A stretch of 64,000 bases of DNA from Methanocella_A sp963792125 (lineage in GTDB: Archaea; Halobacteriota; Methanocellia; Methanocellales; Methanocellaceae). This document shows, piece after piece, positions 1 through 10,033 of the stretch. The position numbers and the translations under genes were made by a program. The stretch spans positions 372,001 to 436,000 of the forward strand of contig CAWBVA010000013.1 of NCBI GenBank assembly GCA_963792125.1. The letters run 5' to 3'. The notes under the pieces were generated by a model. That model ran no database searches, was not told the DNA's origin, and saw only the letters and a list, made by a program, of their open reading frames with translations. How positions within the stretch are numbered: the first letter of the stretch is position 1; each line of letters opens with the position of its first letter.

Positions 1-145
1 GATTGGAAATCCCGGATCCGCTGCCCACGAAGAACGTGATGATGACGAGCTTTATCCACAGACCGATGTCGAAAGGCTCCAGCAGGAGTTTTTTAGTTTT
101 CCCGAAAGCCGTGGTCACCGGCCCGAACGCATGCAGCTCAGTCAT
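1..145 (-). CDS. N-terminal fragment of a predicted membrane protein, cut by the window edge
   Basis: The reading frame starts at an ATG at 145 and runs leftwards off the window, so only about 48 residues are visible. It begins MTELHAFGPVTTAF, followed by a basic stretch and then a hydrophobic segment (IGLWIKLVIITFFVG) that looks like the first membrane helix. This beginning resembles archaeal multi-pass membrane proteins of unknown function found in methanogens; that family assignment is from memory and weak. A TATA-like box about 27 bases upstream suggests a transcript with almost no leader. Confidence 0.55.
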   Translation of the reverse strand, partial: MTELHAFGPVTTAFGKTKKLLLEPFDIGLWIKLVIITFFVGSGSGISN

Positions 146-167
146 ATGACCAAAATAGCGCATTACA

Positions 168-176
168 AATATAAAA
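168..176 (-). promoter_or_regulatory. TATA box of the partial membrane protein gene
   Basis: On the minus strand this reads TTTTATATT. Its centre lies about 27 bases upstream of the ATG at 145, the usual distance from an archaeal TATA box to the transcription start, so transcription would begin at or next to the start codon. Confidence 0.5.
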
Positions 177-277
177 CGGACACGGTATGATTTACCATTC
201 TTTATATCTTTCTATTAGAGTCAGCATGGACCATGCCACTGTAATTTCAGGAATATAAAAAATGTGAAAAGCCTCAT

Positions 278-424
278 TTATTGAAAAATAGAAGATAGGC
301 CATGATCAGGTAGCCGAGCTACCATCATCCCCATGGCGATGTACCAGCAGACGATCATGGCTTTTGCCTGGTTTTCACGATTATTGGCGAGCGCTTTAAG
401 CTCTTCGGTCGTCGGCAGTCTCAT
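278..424 (-). CDS. Possible small A-type ATP synthase subunit G (AhaG-like)
   Basis: A 48-residue frame starts at an ATG that overlaps the stop codon of the subunit D gene (ATGA). It begins MRLPTTEELKALANNREN and continues into a hydrophobic stretch (AKAMIVCWYIAMGMMVA) that could be one membrane helix. In Methanosarcina mazei the aha operon is known to end with a small gene, ahaG, after ahaD, and position and size fit. I cannot confirm sequence similarity. The tail after the hydrophobic stretch contains a perfect inverted repeat (GGTAGC cga GCTACC, 309-323), so the true 3' end could differ if this stretch carries an indel like those in neighbouring genes. Confidence 0.45.
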   Translation of the reverse strand: MRLPTTEELKALANNRENQAKAMIVCWYIAMGMMVARLPDHGLSSIFQ

Positions 425-1041
425 GCTTTGATCTTCTTGAGGCGGAACGTCTCTTCGCGCTCCATTTCCTCGAGCCTGAGCTTGATGAACTGTTCCGCAT
501 CCTTTAGCTCTGGTATGACCTTGAACTCGAGCGCGTTGACGCGGCGTTTTGTCTTCTCGATGTCGTCGAGCAGCTTTTTCATGGCCGACTCGATCTCGGC
601 GGAGACGATGATCTGCTCGACGAGGCGCTCATAGGATTCGGCTGCCTCGTCGATGCGCGACGAAGTGCCGATGATGCCGTAGCCACGCTCGTGGACCTGC
701 TTCTGGATGCCGGACGATTCAATCTTCGGCACGACAACGCCCATGACGTTCTTGCTCTCGAGGTTGATCTCCGGCTGCTCCTTGAGGGCAAAAGAGGCGG
801 ACATGACCGCCACGTTGCCTTCAACGGCCCTGGCAATGGCTATCTTCTGGGCAGCATCGCCGTAGGACTTCATGAGCTCTGCCCGGGCATTCCTGGCCTT
901 GTCCATGATCTCGAAGAATTCCATGATCAGGCCGTCACGCTTCATTTTCAGGAGCTTGTGGCCGGACTGCGAGAGCACGATCTTCTTCTTCAGCTCGAGG
1001 AGCTCGGACCGGGTTGGCTTGATGTTATCCTTAATAGCCAT
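421..1041 (-). CDS. atpD: A-type ATP synthase subunit D (central stalk)
   Basis: This 206-residue protein is the central-stalk subunit D of the archaeal A1Ao ATP synthase, which rotates inside the A3B3 head and passes torque to the membrane rotor. It begins MAIKDNIKPTRSELLELKKK, typical of the family, and is nearly all helical. Long N- and C-terminal helices suited to the antiparallel coiled coil flank a central region rich in Val and Ile. Length is normal. It is the last recognised structural gene of the operon, follows atpB after a 9-base gap, and its stop overlaps the start of a possible small subunit gene. Confidence 0.95.
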   Translation of the reverse strand: MAIKDNIKPTRSELLELKKKIVLSQSGHKLLKMKRDGLIMEFFEIMDKARNARAELMKSYGDAAQKIAIARAVEGNVAVMSASFALKEQPEINLESKNVMGVVVPKIESSGIQKQVHERGYGIIGTSSRIDEAAESYERLVEQIIVSAEIESAMKKLLDDIEKTKRRVNALEFKVIPELKDAEQFIKLRLEEMEREETFRLKKIKA

Positions 1042-1050
1042 TGTCGCACC

Positions 1051-2433
<1,383 letters not shown>

Positions 2434-4173
2434 TTAAGCCGCCTCCATCGCCTTGAACTCTGCCTGCATTTCCTTGTCTACGGCTGCCAGGAACTTCTCG
2501 AAGTCGGCCTCGAACTTGACCTTGGCCATGGTGTCCTTCGACTTGGATGCCAGTATCCTGTTCATCGGCACGCCTGCGGCCAGAGCCTTCTTTGCGTAGT
2601 CGCCCCAGACCATGATCGACTGGAGCATCATGAACTGTTTCTTCATGCTGCAGAACGTGTCGACCTCGTGGTAGGCGTTCTGCTGCAGGAAGTATTCACG
2701 GATCATGCGTGCGATCTCGAGCGTAAGCTGCTGGTCTTCGGGCAGCGCGTCGGAACCGACCAGCTGCACGATCTCCTGCAGCTCGGATTCCCGCTGCAGC
2801 AGCTCCATCGACCGCACCTTGAGCTTGTTCCAGTCCGGCGAGACGTTGTTGTCATACCAGTTCTTCAGCGAGTCCTGGTACAGCGAGTAGCTGTTCAGCC
2901 AGTTGATAGCGGGGAAGTGCCTGCGCTGGGCCAGCTTGGCGTCCAGCGCCCAGAAGACCTTCACGATACGGAGGGTGTTTTGCGTGACCGGCTCGGAGAA
3001 GTCTCCGCCCGGCGGGCTCACTGCGCCGATGACTGTGACGCTGCCCTGGTCGCCTCTCTCGGTAATGACACGGCCGGCTCTCTCGTAGAACTCGGACAGC
3101 CTTGCCGCGAGGTAAGCGGGATAGCCCTCTTCGCCAGGCATCTCTTCGAGACGCGAGGAGATTTCTCTCATGGCCTCGGCCCACCGCGAGGTGGAGTCTG
3201 CCATCAGCGAGACGCCATAGCCCATGTCACGGTAGTATTCCGCGATGGTGATGCCCGTGTACACGGAGGCTTCACGAGCGGCGACGGGCATGTTGGACGT
3301 GTTGGCGATCAGCACGGTCCGGTCCATGAGCGGGTTGCCGGTCTTCGGGTCGGTCAGGTGCGGGAACTCGGACAGCACTTCGGTCATCTCGTTGCCGCGC
3401 TCACCGCAGCCGATGTAGACGACGATCTCGGCGTCAGACCACTTGGCCAGCTGCTGCTGGGTGACGGTCTTGCCGCTGCCGAAGGGGCCGGGGATAGCCG
3501 CCGTGCCGCCCTTGGCGATCGGGAACAGGCCGTCGAGAATCCTCTGTCCGGTGATCAGCGGGATGTCCGGCATGAGCTTTTCCTTGTACGGCCTTGGCCG
3601 CCTGACGGGCCACTTGTGCATCAGCTTCAGTTCAGTGCCGTTGGCGAGATGTCCGATGACATCCTCTACGGTATACTCGCCGGCAGTGAGGTCCTTGATG
3701 GTCGTCTCAGGCGTGCCGGGCGGCACCATGATCTTTTGTACAATGGTCTTGGTTTCCTGGACGGTACCGATGATGGAACCGCCGGAGACTTTGTCGCCCG
3801 CCTTTGCGGTAGCGACGAAGTTCCACTTGTTGGTCCTGGACAGGCCGGGAGCCGTGACACCCCTCGTGATGAAGTTGCCCATGCTCTTCATCAGCACGGG
3901 AAGCGGCCTCTGGATGCCGTCGTAGATGGATGTCAGCAGGCCGGGCCCGAGCTCGACCGATAATGCTGCGCCGGTGTTCTCCACCGGCTCGCCGGGCCTG
4001 ATGCCGGAGGTATCCTCGTAAACCTGGATGATGGCCTTCTCGTTGTCGATCTCGATGACCTCACCCATGAGTCCCTCCTTGCCGACCTTCACCACGTCGT
4101 ACATACGAGCGTTAAGGCCGACTGCGGTCACCACCGGACCGGCAACGCGAAATATTGTTCCTTCTTGACTCAT
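2434..4173 (-). CDS. atpA: A-type ATP synthase catalytic subunit A
   Basis: The catalytic subunit hydrolyses or makes ATP in the A3B3 head. The protein is 579 residues from the ATG at 4173. That start is preferred over one three codons upstream because AAAGGTG lies at a good ribosome-binding distance before it. The order is beta-barrel domain, the non-homologous bulge region found only in A/V-type A subunits (roughly residues 115-190), a P-loop GPFGSGKT near residue 235, then the catalytic core with GERGNE and SRWAEAMRE motifs. The gene is intact and follows atpF after a 42-base gap. Confidence 0.97.
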   Translation of the reverse strand: MSQEGTIFRVAGPVVTAVGLNARMYDVVKVGKEGLMGEVIEIDNEKAIIQVYEDTSGIRPGEPVENTGAALSVELGPGLLTSIYDGIQRPLPVLMKSMGNFITRGVTAPGLSRTNKWNFVATAKAGDKVSGGSIIGTVQETKTIVQKIMVPPGTPETTIKDLTAGEYTVEDVIGHLANGTELKLMHKWPVRRPRPYKEKLMPDIPLITGQRILDGLFPIAKGGTAAIPGPFGSGKTVTQQQLAKWSDAEIVVYIGCGERGNEMTEVLSEFPHLTDPKTGNPLMDRTVLIANTSNMPVAAREASVYTGITIAEYYRDMGYGVSLMADSTSRWAEAMREISSRLEEMPGEEGYPAYLAARLSEFYERAGRVITERGDQGSVTVIGAVSPPGGDFSEPVTQNTLRIVKVFWALDAKLAQRRHFPAINWLNSYSLYQDSLKNWYDNNVSPDWNKLKVRSMELLQRESELQEIVQLVGSDALPEDQQLTLEIARMIREYFLQQNAYHEVDTFCSMKKQFMMLQSIMVWGDYAKKALAAGVPMNRILASKSKDTMAKVKFEADFEKFLAAVDKEMQAEFKAMEAA

Positions 4174-4215
4174 GATTAACACCTTTGATGATATTCGATT
4201 ACAGTTATTCCGGGG

Positions 4216-4515
4216 TCACTTCCACAGGTCGACACCTATGGCGCGACGGATTTTCTCCCGCAGCCCGGACTCTTCCGTGCCACCTATGGCGATGAACGTG
4301 GGCTCGACCGACTCGTCGACGGTCCTCTGCATGCCCGTGGACAACTTTTTAAGATCGCCCGCGTGCAGCACGATGATGCCGATATTCTTATCGTCCAGAC
4401 ACTGCCTGATGCGCTCCTCGAGCTCTTTGTCGTCATTTACGTCGAACGTCTTCCGGATCCCGGCCAGCCTGAAGCCCACGATGAAATCGCTTTTGCCTAT
4501 GATTGCTATGTCCAT
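4216..4515 (-). CDS. atpF: A-type ATP synthase subunit F
   Basis: This 99-residue protein matches the small Rossmann-like F subunit that binds the central stalk and regulates the motor. It starts MDIAIIGKSDFIVGFRLAGI, a family hallmark, and has alternating beta-alpha segments ending in a helical tail (REKIRRAIGVDLWK). Its ATG overlaps the atpC stop codon (TGATG). Length is normal for archaeal F subunits. Confidence 0.94.
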   Translation of the reverse strand: MDIAIIGKSDFIVGFRLAGIRKTFDVNDDKELEERIRQCLDDKNIGIIVLHAGDLKKLSTGMQRTVDESVEPTFIAIGGTEESGLREKIRRAIGVDLWK

Positions 4516-5576
4516 CAGATCACCAGCTGGCTTTTTATCACGTCATCGCTCAGCGACATTTCCTTGCCGCGGGCGATCGTGCGGATATTGTTGACTTCCG
4601 CGTTCTTCCTGATCGCGTAGCCCAGAATCGGGCATATCGATAGCGGGTACAGGTGAGATATCTTTTCTGCGAAGGCGATCTGCTCCTTGTACAGCGCGAT
4701 CTCGACCGCGTTGAGGGAGCCGGTCTTCCGGTAGTATTCGACCGAGTCAGAGATCTCGGTCCAGTAAGAATATTCCCTCATCATGTTCACGAAATCGTCG
4801 AAGCCCGGCGCCTGCGCCAGCTTACGAAGCTCGTCCATGCTAAGGCGGGCTCCTCCCGGTATGAGCATGCTCATGATCTTATCCTGTTCCAGTCCGGCCC
4901 TCTTGAGCCGGAAAAGCGTGCGGAGGTTCGTGAAGTCGATCTCCCTGCGGATGAAGCTGATGAACAGCTCGTCGGCCTTCGTGCCCGGCAGATCAATGGA
5001 CAGCAGGTTTTCGTAGTAGACCAGGTCGAGCGTGTTCTCCATCGTCGAGAGGGTCTTCGTCTTATTAAAGTCGTCCAGCGCGTTGACCAGCGGCTTATGG
5101 AAAATCGTGCCTGAAAGCCCTTCGACTACGTCCGGTATACTGCCCTTTTTGAGCAACTCGTTGAAGGTCTGCATGCTGATCGAGCCCGCGGGAACAAAGG
5201 TCTCCCTTATGTCCTCCTCGGTGGCGTTGTAGTATTTGCCCCTGAGAAGTGACTTGATGTTCCAGACGTCCCACCGCATGAGGTAAGCCCACATGATCAC
5301 CCGCAGCTCGCCCTGGCAGAATCCCAGTATGTCGTTCATTTCCCGGGCCAGGTTCAGGTTCAGCGCGTACTCGACCAGGTCGATACCGTTGTACCGGGTA
5401 GCCAGCTCGTCGATCTCCTGTTTGTACTTGCTCTCCTCGATGAACCGGTTGATCTCCGGAACGCTCATCTGAAGTAGCTTCATATACGTTTCCCGGGGGA
5501 ACAGGAACGATTTACGGGCCTTGACCCTCGTAGTTGCGTATGCGTAATTGCCTGCCGTTGCGCTTCGCCCAAACAT
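4515..5576 (-). CDS. atpC: A-type ATP synthase subunit C (rotor-stalk connector)
   Basis: Subunit C (V-type d homologue) is the funnel-shaped adaptor joining the central stalk to the K-subunit ring. The start at 5576 gives MFGRSATAGNYAYATTRVKA, the conserved archaeal beginning, and AGGTGA stands just upstream. A longer frame starting at 5633 would overlap the end of atpE and is unlikely. The resulting 353 residues are mostly alpha-helical, as expected, with several Tyr/Trp-rich helix segments. The gene lies 5 bases after the atpE stop and overlaps the atpF start. Confidence 0.94.
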   Translation of the reverse strand: MFGRSATAGNYAYATTRVKARKSFLFPRETYMKLLQMSVPEINRFIEESKYKQEIDELATRYNGIDLVEYALNLNLAREMNDILGFCQGELRVIMWAYLMRWDVWNIKSLLRGKYYNATEEDIRETFVPAGSISMQTFNELLKKGSIPDVVEGLSGTIFHKPLVNALDDFNKTKTLSTMENTLDLVYYENLLSIDLPGTKADELFISFIRREIDFTNLRTLFRLKRAGLEQDKIMSMLIPGGARLSMDELRKLAQAPGFDDFVNMMREYSYWTEISDSVEYYRKTGSLNAVEIALYKEQIAFAEKISHLYPLSICPILGYAIRKNAEVNNIRTIARGKEMSLSDDVIKSQLVI

Positions 5577-5581
5577 TACGT

Positions 5582-6142
5582 TCACCTGCTGACAAACAGG
5601 ATATCTGAGATCTGCTTCATCGACGACGTCCACACGTCCTCGAGGATCGAGTCAAAAGTGTAGTCGAGGTTGATGCTGCCGTCCTCACTGGTGACCAGTA
5701 TCCCGCCGATGCACTTAATATTCCCGCCGTAGGCGTACCCGGAGTTTTTCACCAGGTCCGCATCCGCTGCGTTCGTGTAGATCTTGCCCGTGGAGATGTC
5801 CTTTTTCGCGAGCCCGATTAGCTTACGGGTCAGGTCAGCCTTCTTATCGCCGGGGAGGGCAGAAAGCTGCTTGACATAGCTCGCGTGGACTTCTTCCAGC
5901 ACGTCCTTCTCCGCGTTGAGCCTGGACTTCTTGATGTCAAGCTTGGCGCTGGAGAGCTCCCTTTGCCTCATCCGGGAGACCGTCTGCTCGGCCTTCGCCA
6001 TTTCGGCGGCGTTGATCTGCAGGGCTTCGGCTTCGGCTGCCTTCTTGATCCCGGCAGCCTCTGTCGATGCCTTCGCAGCCACGGCCCTGCAATCCGACTC
6101 GGTCTTCTCCGAGATGTCCTTTACAACTTTGTCCAGTCCCAT
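5582..6142 (-). CDS. atpE: A-type ATP synthase subunit E (peripheral stalk)
   Basis: This 186-residue protein is peripheral-stalk subunit E, which pairs with subunit H to hold the catalytic head still. Residues 1 to about 90 form a charged, Ala/Glu/Lys-rich helix suited to a right-handed coiled coil. The C-terminal half is globular (GGNIKCIGGILVTSEDGSINLDY, split here by eye into its strands), contacting the head. Length and domain order are normal. It lies between atpK and atpC. Confidence 0.93.
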   Translation of the reverse strand: MGLDKVVKDISEKTESDCRAVAAKASTEAAGIKKAAEAEALQINAAEMAKAEQTVSRMRQRELSSAKLDIKKSRLNAEKDVLEEVHASYVKQLSALPGDKKADLTRKLIGLAKKDISTGKIYTNAADADLVKNSGYAYGGNIKCIGGILVTSEDGSINLDYTFDSILEDVWTSSMKQISDILFVSR

Positions 6143-6167
6143 CTTAGGTCCACCTTAACAAAGCCGT

Positions 6168-6381
6168 TTACAGGAACATCAGCAGGATAGCAATGACCAG
6201 GTCCGAAGATGACGATAGTCTCCGGAAGGACAGTGAAGATGAGCGCCTGGCCGAACATCTTGGGGTTCTCCGCGATAGCGCCCACGGCTGCCGCACCAAT
6301 GTCCTTCTCTGCCAGACCCGAGCCGATGCCCGCAAGTCCGACAGCGATTCCTGCACCAATTGCTACTAAACCATCAACCAT
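6168..6381 (-). CDS. atpK: A-type ATP synthase rotor-ring subunit K, frame broken by one extra base
   Basis: The K subunit (proteolipid c-ring) carries ions through the membrane. The frame begins MVDGLVAIGAGIAVGLAGIG and follows the family through LPETIVIFG, which includes the ring carboxylate (the Glu of LPET) in the second helix. It then runs into a foreign tail. Removing one base near 6200-6206 (CGGACCTGG) restores the expected ending LVIAILLMFL and a stop at 6168, giving 70 residues and two helices, the normal size. An intact proteolipid is needed for ATP synthesis, so a sequence error is more likely than a true mutation. Confidence 0.88.
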
Positions 6382-6385
6382 GTTG

Positions 6386-8438
6386 TTATTCCTCCGTGTA
6401 TTTTCTTAAGTATCCGAATGGATCGTAAATTCTGCCCCCGCCCTTGTAGAATTTCTGGAAAAACTCTACGTAATGCAACCTGAGCGCGTGCAGCCCGGGG
6501 GCGATTATGCCGAGCGCCAGGTTTACCGTGTGTCCGATAATGAACACAACAATCGCGCCGACGACGCCGATTGCGCCGGCCTCTGCCAGCATGCCCACGA
6601 TCGTGTTGATCGCGAAGGCGATGCCGACCGAGGACAGGCCTACGGCAAGCAGACGCGTATATGATAGAGTATTGCTCATCAGACCGGGGATCTCGAGTAT
6701 TCCGATAGGTCCCTCGCCCATGAGAAGAAGGATGAGGCCGAATACCAGCATCGCTGCGCCCGCCAGGAACAGCGGGTCTGTGACGCTTATCGCGCCGATC
6801 GTGCCAGCCATCATCAACGGGAATACGTACCATACCATGGCAACGCCTCCGAGGAGGAGAAGCAGCCAGCATCCCTTGTGCATAATAGCGGTCTTCAGGC
6901 CGTGCTGTACAGCTTCGTTCCTCATGCCCAGCAGGTAGCCGAGGGTCATGTGGACGACGCCTATGATACAGGTGAGCACCAGCAGATCTTTGATGCCGAA
7001 GACGTAAGTCGAGAGGCCCTCGAAATGGCCTTCGTGGAAAGTCTCGAACCCGCCCGGCAGCAGCCGTTCTACCGGCAGCTTGAAGGGCCCCATCGGGCCC
7101 AGGGTCACCATCTCTGGATAGAGGCCGTGCACGTACTGGGGTATGGCATAGCCCATGAACTCTCCGAACAATACGCCGAAAATGATAGATGATGCGGCGC
7201 AGAGCAGGAGCGTCTTGGTCAGTATCTGGAAGCCCGGGGAATGCTTGAGCACGCGCATCAGCACGACGCCCAGGATAAGTAATAACAGGCCATAGCCTAT
7301 GTCGCCAAGGATGAACCCGTAGAAGAGCGGGAACCCGATGTAGAACAGTACGGTCGGGTCGATCTCGTCGTACCTTGGCCGCGAATACAGGTCGATGAAT
7401 CCCTGCAGCGGTTGCATGAACTTAGGATTGTTAAACTTGACCGGCGCGTCGATCTCGTGGTGGACGACATGCTTGTCGGTATCAGCCACGTGCTCGCGCT
7501 CGTACGGCTCCGGGTCGGGCTCGATCTTCGTTACATAGACCCGATCGCCGGTAGCCTTCGCAAGGCTTTCCTTGAGCTTCTCGAAGTCCGACACCGGCAG
7601 CCAGCCGTCCACGACGAAAGTGTTGTCGGACGTCGCAAACCGCAGCGGCGCCTCTGCCTTCTGCGTATCGATCGACAGAAGCTCCTCCGAAGACAGGATG
7701 AAATGAGAAAATTCGCTGTCCAGGTTCTGCAGCTCTTTGTCTATGGCGTCGATTCGCGTCCTGATACCGGCTTTCCGGTCCTCGATGCTCTTTACGACGG
7801 CGGAGGGTTCGCCTGTCTCCCTGGCAGGCTCTATCTCCGTGAAGTCGCTCTTGAGCAGGGCCTCGGCGACTTTCGCGCTCATAGCCTTCGGGACGAAGAC
7901 TGCGATGACCTGGCCCTTATCGTACGGTGCGGAGAACAGCTCGTAATCAGGGGTAACCGCTTTGACATCCGCCTCAACATCGCCGGGTGCGATGCCTGTG
8001 AAGACGGCCACGTTCTCGAAGCCGCTCAGTAGCTCGAGACGCAGTGCCGAGTGCCACGTATGGCTGGAGAAGCTCCTCGCGGCGGCTAAGTTCCTTGAGC
8101 TCTGATTCGAGAGTGCTGCGCTCTGCGGTCTTTTTAGAGACTGAAGCTTCGAGGTCCGTAAGGTACTTGTCCACGTCCTTAATGATCTTCTCCCGCGGCT
8201 CCATAATACCGGGCCGGTCCTTAGTGCCCAGGTAGCTCTTGATCGACCGCAGCTTCAGAAGCTTTTCAGACAGCGAAGTAACGGTATTCAGGGGTTTTCC
8301 GATCTTGAAATACTCGCCTTCCTCGACGTAGTCCTCGAGGTGCACCAGGTCCATGTCGTGGAGCGCGTTGATCGTAGGTTCCATCACGTCTTTTGATCCG
8401 ACGATCAGGACCCTATCCATTCTTTGAGGCTCTAGCAT
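6386..8438 (-). CDS. atpI: A-type ATP synthase membrane subunit I (a-subunit), frame broken by one extra base
   Basis: Subunit I is the stator membrane subunit that forms the ion half-channels. The N-terminal cytoplasmic part (starting MLEPQRMDRVLIVGSKD at 8438, or MDRV at 8420) and the rest lie in different frames. One extra base near 8030-8040 separates them: removing it joins PYVALG to LRLELLSGFENVAVFTG. The repaired protein is about 683 residues, normal for the family, with about seven or eight membrane helices in its C-terminal half and the GEGPIGILEIPGLMSNTLSY-type region near the conserved ion-pathway arginine (SYTRLLAVGL). It overlaps the atpH end and precedes atpK by 4 bases. Confidence 0.9.
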
Positions 8439-8757
8439 CAACGTACCTCTCGAACTCTTTGATCAGGTAATCGGTCGCGCTGCCTACATTCTTCATGGCT
8501 GTCGCCTTCATTGACGACGCGCTCTTCTCGCCATCCGCACGCAGGGCGTTAGCCTCGGCCGTGACCGCAGCCGTAGCCGTGTCCACCTTTGCCCGTGCAT
8601 CCGTTGCAGCTTTGTTCCTGGCGCTCTCAGTGATTGCCGAGGCATCCTTCCGGGCGGCGGCGACGGTCTGCCTGGCATCATCTTCGGCCTTCGCACGTCG
8701 CTGTTTCGCCTGCTCCTCGGCTGATTTCAACTGCGTTAAAATTTCTGCCTTGGACAT
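8413..8757 (-). CDS. atpH: A-type ATP synthase subunit H (peripheral stalk)
   Basis: This 114-residue protein is very rich in Ala, Lys, Glu and Arg and predicted to be one long coiled coil. That matches subunit H (AhaH), which pairs with subunit E in the peripheral stalks. It is the first gene of the operon, with GGGGAA before the ATG, and overlaps the start of atpI. Low-complexity helices make family recognition weaker than for the other subunits, but first position in an H-I-K-E-C-F-A-B-D order is exactly the methanogen arrangement. Confidence 0.88.
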   Translation of the reverse strand: MSKAEILTQLKSAEEQAKQRRAKAEDDARQTVAAARKDASAITESARNKAATDARAKVDTATAAVTAEANALRADGEKSASSMKATAMKNVGSATDYLIKEFERYVDARASKNG

Positions 8758-8800
8758 ACAATTCCCCTGAATAGAATCATCGTGTAGATTGTCGACATAA

Positions 8801-8809
8801 CATATACTG
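8801..8809 (-). promoter_or_regulatory. Candidate TATA box of the ATP synthase operon
   Basis: On the minus strand AGTATATGT lies in a strongly AT-rich stretch about 48 bases before the atpH ATG, which would give a leader of about 20 bases. Other AT-rich runs just upstream (around 8815-8870) are alternatives. Confidence 0.4.
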
Positions 8810-9014
8810 CATCATTCTTAAAGCTTTTTATTCGAATAAAATATTATGCAATTGTTAATATATTATACGAAAAAAATTTCCTTTGCTGACGCTACGGCAG
8901 GTCATGCATGGCAGCAGGCCCTTGGTGTACCGGGGCTATTTAATATTATTACAGAAATATTAAAAAAATATAGCGATAAATTATCGATAAATTAGAGCAT
9001 GTATCGTATCTGGC

Positions 9015-9458
9015 TCACATGCCAACTACGTCGGAGGTATTGCCTTTGTACCGCCCGCCGCCGCACGGTCTCGGGCTATCATGCCTGCTATTAAGCGAAT
9101 CTATGGTCCTCATCAGCTCCTGCAGGCTTGCCGGCTTCTTCAGGAATACCGCGCCCATGCCGGTCGCCTCTTCCCTGACGCTGGCGTCCGCACTCAGGAA
9201 GATAAACTTAGCGTCGCAGTCCATCGCAATGATGGCCTTCATGGCGTCGAGGCCGTTCATCAGGGGCATACGGTTGTCCATGATCACGATGTCTGGCTTC
9301 ACCTGTGACTGCCGGTAGGAGTTAACGGCTTCGACACCGTTGCCTGCGACGAAACATACGGTAATCTTCTTCAGCCGGAACAGCCGCGTGTAAACGTCGA
9401 CCAGGTCCTTCTCGTCGTCGACAATGGCAATGCTTGGGGAAAGCCTCGCTTTACTCAT
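9015..9458 (-). CDS. Single-domain response regulator
   Basis: This is a receiver (CheY-like) domain with a short tail and no output domain. Acidic pair IVDDE sits near the N-terminus, the phospho-acceptor Asp is in IVIMDNRMP, the switch Ser is in FIFLSAD, and the Lys is in VFLKKP. The ATG at 9458 (MSKARLSPSIAIVDDE) is preferred over 9494 because a TATA-like GCTTTTATAAAGT lies at about 9511-9525 and would start transcription near 9490. No kinase lies next to it. The C-terminal 20 residues (rich in Gly, Arg, Pro) are outside the domain. Its target is unknown. Confidence 0.85.
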   Translation of the reverse strand: MSKARLSPSIAIVDDEKDLVDVYTRLFRLKKITVCFVAGNGVEAVNSYRQSQVKPDIVIMDNRMPLMNGLDAMKAIIAMDCDAKFIFLSADASVREEATGMGAVFLKKPASLQELMRTIDSLNSRHDSPRPCGGGRYKGNTSDVVGM

Positions 9459-9608
9459 GTCCTTCACCGTGGACGCGAAAAATTTAACAAGCAACTAATG
9501 TTGATCGAACTTTATAAAAGCTTTACTATGCGCGGCGGCATGCGATTGCATGCTGGCGCAGGCTCCGCAGGATTCATGATATGGAAAAATCACGGTAAAT
9601 ACATGTCA

Positions 9609-9626
9609 GGCCCCACAAGTGGGGCC
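9609..9626. other. Perfect short inverted repeat (hairpin)
   Basis: GGCCCCAC AA GTGGGGCC is a perfect palindromic stem of 8 base pairs. It lies about 28 bases beyond the stop codon of the small minus-strand gene at 9654-9848, so it could cap or stabilise that mRNA's 3' end. No T-run follows on that strand. Confidence 0.5.
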
Positions 9627-9653
9627 GTCCTTACGGTTAAAAGAATTGTCGTT

Positions 9654-9848
9654 TTACTTCTTTGCCTTGGTCTTCACGCCGAGCACGTTCTTCTTTGTCC
9701 TTGCGGAAACGCGGCTCACGAAGCCCCTTGCATCATAGCGTTGACTGGGTCCCGGCTTGTTTGCCTGAGAATCGCCCTTCGGCACGAGTCTCATCTGGCC
9801 CTTCCTGCCCCGGATCTGGACCCATTCTATGCTTCCTGTCTTTCCCAT
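9654..9848 (-). CDS. Small conserved methanogen protein (DUF5350-like)
   Basis: This 64-residue, very basic protein begins MGKTGSIEWVQIRGRKGQMR and contains KPGPSQRYDARGFV and a Lys-rich tail. I recall similar small proteins as a methanogen-specific family of unknown function (DUF5350); the match is by memory only. The start is supported by GGTGATT about 8 bases upstream. Charge and size suggest nucleic-acid or ribosome association, but this is a guess. It stands alone between a response regulator and a DHH phosphoesterase. Confidence 0.7.
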   Translation of the reverse strand: MGKTGSIEWVQIRGRKGQMRLVPKGDSQANKPGPSQRYDARGFVSRVSARTKKNVLGVKTKAKK

Positions 9849-9900
9849 GCGGAATCACCGCCTTGCAAATAGTGTCTACTCATATTAATATGTTTTGGAA

Positions 9901-9934
9901 CCACAAAGACACGAAGGTAACGAAGGCACAAAGA
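9901..9934. repeat. Fragment of a CACAAAG-type intergenic repeat
   Basis: The stretch ACCACAAAGACACGAAGG followed by AACGAAGGCACAAAG resembles the arms of the long CACAGAGG palindromes found elsewhere in the window, but only one arm is visible here. Confidence 0.4.
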
Positions 9935-10033
9935 AAAATGCGTATGTACAGGCCGAATACTATGCCATGTCTGTGCTTGCGACCACGTAACACAAGGAAC
10001 CGTTTAAGGCCGCAAACGCAGCGTGGTGCGGGG

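Noticed and set aside
4515..5633. A longer start for atpC at 5633
   Set aside because: It would overlap atpE by about 50 bases; the ATG at 5576 has a ribosome-binding site and gives the conserved N-terminus.
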